9,506 nucleotides of DNA from Bacteriovoracaceae bacterium (GTDB lineage Bacteria; Bdellovibrionota; UBA1018). The stretch lies in the NCBI GenBank assembly GCA_023250795.1, contig JAHFAB010000047.1, positions 1-9,506 on the forward strand, in the 5' to 3' direction. Of this stretch, positions 6,384 to 9,506 are shown in pieces (within the stretch, counting starts at the first letter, position 1; each line of letters starts with the position of its first letter). A program made the translations under genes and the position numbers. Under the pieces are notes generated by a model. It did no database searches, was not told the DNA's origin, and saw nothing but the letters and a program-made list of their open reading frames with translations.

Positions 6384-6426
6384 ATACCTTGCAATTTAAT
6401 GATAATATCCGTAAATTGCAAGGTAT
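6384..6426. repeat. Perfect 15-bp inverted repeat running into the start codon of the second ATPase
   Basis: Arms ATACCTTGCAATTTA (6384-6398) and TAAATTGCAAGGTAT (6412-6426) are exact inverse complements around a 13-base spacer. The right arm contains the only Shine-Dalgarno-like bases (AAGG) and the A and U of the ATG at 6425. As DNA it is a good operator; as RNA it would form a stable stem that hides the start codon. Either way it points to control of the ATPase at its own start. Confidence 0.85.
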
Positions 6427-7690
6427 GTATCTCGAGCGAAGCGTGAAATCCCGTTTTGATGCTCTATTTTCTACTTTCTCAGTAGTCGTGGTGACAGGTG
6501 CGAGGCAGGTTGGAAAAAGCACTCTGCTAGAGCATGTTTTAAAAGACAAAGCGGATTTTGTCGTTTTCGACCCTGTGGTGGATGTAGAAAACGCAAAGCA
6601 AGATCCTGAGTTATTTTTAAACAATCATCGCACACCGTTAGTTTTGGATGAAATTCAATATGCTCCAGAAATCGTTGCAACTCTAAAACGTCGTATAGAT
6701 AAAAATCGAACTCCCGGCCAATATGTGCTTACCGGTTCACAACAATGGGGTGTGATTCGATCCATGGCAGAAAGTCTTGCTGGCAGATGTGTGTTTCTAG
6801 ATTTGGAAGGTTTATCTCTTTGCGAAATTGCGCAACAACCAGAACGCTCATGGCTCGAAGACTGGCTCCAAGATCCACAAACGTTTTTTACTCTCAATCC
6901 TTCACGTCTTGAATTGAAAAATAGGTTATGGGAGCAGTTGTGGAGAGGGTTCATGCCGGAAACAGGGCTTCTTCCTGCCTCTACGATTCCAGATTTTCAT
7001 GCTGCCTACATGAGGACCTATATTGAGCGTGATGTTAGATTACTTGCGGATGTTTCGGATTTACAGCTTTTTGGACGCTTTGTTCGATTGGTCGCAGCGC
7101 TGACTGCGCAAGAAATCAATTACAGCCAGATGGGTAGAGAATTAGGAATCAATCCTGAAACTGCAAAAAGATGGTTGGATATTCTAAAAGCAACTTTTCA
7201 GTGGGTTGAAGTGGAGGCTTTTTCAGGAAACATCATCAAGCGGGTGAGCGGTAAACCGAAAGGGTTTTTTGCTGATACTGGTTTGGCTTGTTCGATGCAA
7301 GCGATTTCATCTCCACAGGCTTTGGGGGGGCATCCTCTTTGTGGAGCGATTTTTGAAACAGCCATTGTGGGGGAAATTCGTAAAATGTGTTCTCTTCTCT
7401 CGCCTCGCCCCAACCTCTACCATTGGCGTACTAATGGAGGAGCAGAGGTAGATCTGATTCTTGAGAGAGACGGGAAATATTATCCGATAGAAGTAAAAGC
7501 TAAGAGTACCCCATCCAGAAAAGATACGACTGGAATCACTGCTTTTCGAAATTCTTATCCAAATTTTAAGATTGAAAAGGGACTTGTGCTTTCTCCCACT
7601 GAAAAAATTTTACAACTATCTGAATTAGATTGGGCGATGCCATGGGATATCCAGTCTCCCAATCAGTCATCCCTGACACAGTCTGAGTGA
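6425..7690 (+). CDS. AAA_14/DUF4143 family ATPase with intact PD-(D/E)XK-like motif
   Basis: Second member of the family, 421 residues from ATG 6425. Visible: Walker A GARQVGKST (25-33), Walker B LVLDEIQ (72-78), LTGSQ sensor (102-106), family motif YIERDVRLLADV (199-210), a helix-turn-helix-like stretch around 230-255 (GRELGINPETAKRWLDIL), KGFFADTGLA (279-288) and a complete nuclease-like signature GGAEVDLILE (338-347) with PIEVKAK (354-360). Role unknown; members of this family are often scattered accessory genes. The frame extends 12 codons upstream to a TTG at 6389, but the ATG gives the usual family N terminus (YLER opening). The start codon lies at the edge of a perfect inverted repeat. 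It is paralogous to the ATPase at 3182 but clearly diverged. It ends 54 bases before a lipoprotein gene on the same strand. Confidence 0.9.
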   Translation: MYLERSVKSRFDALFSTFSVVVVTGARQVGKSTLLEHVLKDKADFVVFDPVVDVENAKQDPELFLNNHRTPLVLDEIQYAPEIVATLKRRIDKNRTPGQYVLTGSQQWGVIRSMAESLAGRCVFLDLEGLSLCEIAQQPERSWLEDWLQDPQTFFTLNPSRLELKNRLWEQLWRGFMPETGLLPASTIPDFHAAYMRTYIERDVRLLADVSDLQLFGRFVRLVAALTAQEINYSQMGRELGINPETAKRWLDILKATFQWVEVEAFSGNIIKRVSGKPKGFFADTGLACSMQAISSPQALGGHPLCGAIFETAIVGEIRKMCSLLSPRPNLYHWRTNGGAEVDLILERDGKYYPIEVKAKSTPSRKDTTGITAFRNSYPNFKIEKGLVLSPTEKILQLSELDWAMPWDIQSPNQSSLTQSE

Positions 7691-7713
7691 CACAATTACA
7701 TAAAAACGGGCTT

Positions 7714-7730
7714 AGGATTATTCTAGTCCT
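7714..7730 (+). other. Small hairpin before the lipoprotein operon
   Basis: AGGATTA and TAGTCCT pair (one U-G) around loop TTC. Two further U-G pairs and a C-G would extend the stem into the GGGGG ribosome site of the next gene. There is no T-run, so it is not a standard terminator; mild translational masking is possible. Confidence 0.3.
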
Positions 7731-7744
7731 GGGGGATACCATTA

Positions 7745-8695
7745 GTGCTGACACGTTTTTTATTTATTTCAAGGCAGGGAACCCTTGCCTTTTTGATTGC
7801 AGTTATTATGGGAATCTCTGGGGTGTCTTGCTTTAGTGAGCCACTCAGTACGCTCACAGTTTTGCAAACTGCTCGTATTCCTCAAAAGAGAATTTCTTAT
7901 TTAATTCAAAGTTATTGTGCGTCAAGTGGTATGACACTGAGTGATTTATTTCTGATCAATAGTTCATATGTCATTTCAAAAGGACAAATACAAATCGACA
8001 CAGACAGAGATGGGATTCCTGATCTATTTGATATTGATCCTGAACTGGGTTTAACTCCCTATTCTGCTTTTTCGTTACCAGACGGTTTTGGAGATCTTGT
8101 TGCTTTCGCGTCAGGTGCGACAAAAACTTCTCAATCTAAACTGATGAAATATGGGAACTGTACTAATCCACACTTAGATAGTGATGGAGATGGGCTGAGT
8201 GATTGCGCAGAAACTATTATTCTGAAAACAAATCCAAATAATTCCGATACAGATGGAGATGGAATTCCAGATGAACTGGAGCTGCGTTTTGGGCTTAACC
8301 CACTTGATCCATCAGATGCAAGACTGAGTGCGGCTGGGGATGGAATTACAAATCTTCAAAAAATAAAAATGCAACTTCCATTAAGAGAAAGTGCAACTTC
8401 TGAAACGAAGCTATATGCGCATGAGTATGAACTGGTTCCAGTTTCTAAAAATAATTTAGACCGGCTTTGTTTTGATCTAAAGATCAAAAATATACCTATT
8501 GTAAATATGACAGATGGAAATTTGATCATTTCGTACATCTCAGAGAAATCGAAAGAAGGAAGTTCATCTCGATTAAATCGGTGCTGTAGCGTTGTGAACG
8601 ATCGAATTGAGGATGGAGCAAAAGTTTCAGTGATTTGGGAAAAAAGTCCAGAATTTGTATGTCCATGTCCCTTGGGTATAGATTTGAAAAGGTGA
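7745..8695 (+). CDS. Putative lipoprotein with Ca-binding thrombospondin type 3-like repeats
   Basis: Exported protein of unknown function, 316 residues, started by GTG with GGGGG nine bases upstream. The N terminus has Arg residues, a hydrophobic stretch (13-24) and a possible lipobox SGVSC with Cys29, suggesting a lipid-anchored cell-surface or periplasmic protein; the -3 residue is Gly, so the lipobox is not ideal. The middle has Asp-rich loops DTDRDGIPD (85-93), DSDGDGLSD (145-153), DTDGDGIPD (168-176) and a partial one GDGITN (198-203). With ELRFGLNPLDPSDA (179-192) these are typical of TSP3/EF-hand-like calcium-binding repeats in bacterial surface proteins. The C-terminal 100 residues, with Cys280-281, 306 and 308, are not recognised. 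The stop is 3 bases before the VWA gene, so the two are made together and may act together. Confidence 0.8.
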   Translation: MLTRFLFISRQGTLAFLIAVIMGISGVSCFSEPLSTLTVLQTARIPQKRISYLIQSYCASSGMTLSDLFLINSSYVISKGQIQIDTDRDGIPDLFDIDPELGLTPYSAFSLPDGFGDLVAFASGATKTSQSKLMKYGNCTNPHLDSDGDGLSDCAETIILKTNPNNSDTDGDGIPDELELRFGLNPLDPSDARLSAAGDGITNLQKIKMQLPLRESATSETKLYAHEYELVPVSKNNLDRLCFDLKIKNIPIVNMTDGNLIISYISEKSKEGSSSRLNRCCSVVNDRIEDGAKVSVIWEKSPEFVCPCPLGIDLKR

Positions 8696-8698
8696 AAA

Positions 8699-9460
8699 AT
8701 GAATCAATCTATATTTAAAATTTTTAACAGCATTGTGAACCGAATACCGGTGCTCATTCTTGCATTTATCAATATTGTTTTTTACATGAGCTGCAATGAT
8801 GAGAAATTGATGCGTTTGACCATCCAGCAAGAATCAGTACCGCCAATCCAGTTTAGTGTACAAAAAAATCGGATGATTAGTCTTAATGTCAATTATTGTA
8901 CTCAGCCTTCTAAAAAGAGATCTTTTAAAACAAAGTTTCTTGTTATTTTTGATCGATCAGGGAGCAATCAGGATTGTCCTAGAGAAATTTGTGGAAGTTT
9001 TATTCCTGGAACTGATCCGGATAATAGTAGACGGTATGACGGGATGTTGAACTATCTAGAGACTCTAACTCCAGAACAGAAGCAGACTTCTTCGTTCGGT
9101 TTGATAGATTTTAATGACCCAAATGATTGTCGCTATTATTGTATTCCATTCCCTCAAATGGACAGAGGGCAAGTTTTACACCAAAAAACTTTTTTACCTC
9201 CGAACGAGTTTATTGATTTATTGAAAAATGAAAAAAATCCTAACAATAGAAGTAGTAACCTTATACAAGATTTAGGTGGAACCAACTATCAAACGACATT
9301 AGATCTTGTTCTTTCAGTGCTCACACATGACATCAATGTCAATACAAGCGCCACTGATCAATATGCTTATGTGATTATCTTTGTGAGTGATGGGGCGCCA
9401 ACTATCGCAATAGTTCAAATGCTCCCTACCTTTATAGACAAAGTTGGCAAAGAGATTTGA
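8699..9460 (+). CDS. VWA-domain lipoprotein, apparently frameshifted near its 3' end
   Basis: Putative lipid-anchored von Willebrand A protein, a metal-dependent protein- or ligand-binding module. A hydrophobic stretch (16-30) leads to lipobox-like YMSC with Cys32. The VWA fold shows MIDAS residues DRSGS (85-89), the conserved Thr in GGTNYQT (193-199) and the Asp in VSDGAPT (229-235). The frame stops at 253 residues, too soon after the third MIDAS element for a complete domain. One base inserted at 9455-9458, where there is a run of three T, would continue as KEI-x-KSRVSALTSLNSYENV to the window end. So this is probably a longer gene broken by an indel or a read error. AAAAGG (8687-8692) six bases before ATG 8699 overlaps the end of the preceding gene, so expression is coupled. 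Confidence 0.75.
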   Translation: MNQSIFKIFNSIVNRIPVLILAFINIVFYMSCNDEKLMRLTIQQESVPPIQFSVQKNRMISLNVNYCTQPSKKRSFKTKFLVIFDRSGSNQDCPREICGSFIPGTDPDNSRRYDGMLNYLETLTPEQKQTSSFGLIDFNDPNDCRYYCIPFPQMDRGQVLHQKTFLPPNEFIDLLKNEKNPNNRSSNLIQDLGGTNYQTTLDLVLSVLTHDINVNTSATDQYAYVIIFVSDGAPTIAIVQMLPTFIDKVGKEI

Positions 9461-9506
9461 AGTCCAGAGTCAGTGCACTTACGAGTCTAAATTCTTACGA
9501 AAATGT
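9458..9506 (+). other. Out-of-frame continuation of the VWA protein
   Basis: After the TGA at 9458-9460, the frame starting at 9460 stays open to the last base and reads KSRVSALTSLNSYENV, which looks like the helix and strand expected near the end of a VWA domain. The frame from 9459 is also open but less protein-like, so the choice is an inference from a short stretch. Confidence 0.4.

Noticed and set aside
6126..6446. Plus-strand open frame of 106 codons over the pilin-ATPase gap
   Set aside because: It overlaps the 5' ends of both real genes and the inverted repeat, has no ribosome site and shows no domain; composition looks like translated noncoding DNA.

Overview
This AT-rich window carries type IV pilus (T4P) genes, two uncharacterised AAA_14/DUF4143 ATPases and a lipoprotein operon. 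The order pilT-pilC-sigma54 activator, and pilins with a long GFTL(V/I)ELM helix followed by a conserved NFQRYQA segment, recall deltaproteobacterial lineages, most of all Bdellovibrionota and relatives. That placement is inferred from gene order and remembered family features; no search was run.

Layout. 1-3117 (+): the 3' part of pilT (retraction ATPase), pilC (inner-membrane platform), and a sigma54-type AAA+ activator with no receiver domain. The three are tightly packed and form one operon. 3127-3162 is a long palindrome just before the first AAA_14/DUF4143 ATPase (3182-4399, +). 4400-4784 is noncoding and holds a cluster of inverted and direct copies of an 11-13 bp word. 4785-5387 and 5512-6135 (both -) are tandem major-pilin genes that share a 228-bp block without one mismatch inside otherwise diverged genes, which suggests gene conversion. 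6136-6424 is noncoding; it ends in a perfect 15-bp inverted repeat whose right arm runs into the start codon of the second ATPase (6425-7690, +). 7745-8695 and 8699-9460 (+) are two coupled lipoprotein genes, one with Ca-binding thrombospondin-type-3-like repeats and one with a von Willebrand A (VWA) domain. The VWA gene seems to be broken by a one-base frameshift at 9455-9458.

How the genes fit together. PilT and PilC are motor and platform of the pilus whose fibre subunits are the two pilins. The receiver-less activator in the same operon is a natural candidate regulator of pilus genes, though no good sigma54 promoter is visible before either pilin. The ATPases flank the pilin pair (ATPase, pilin, pilin, ATPase), and each has its own long palindrome at the start. 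This suggests autoregulated accessory cassettes inserted into the pilus locus. The VWA/TSP3 lipoproteins could be surface adhesins; a link to the pili is only suggested by proximity.
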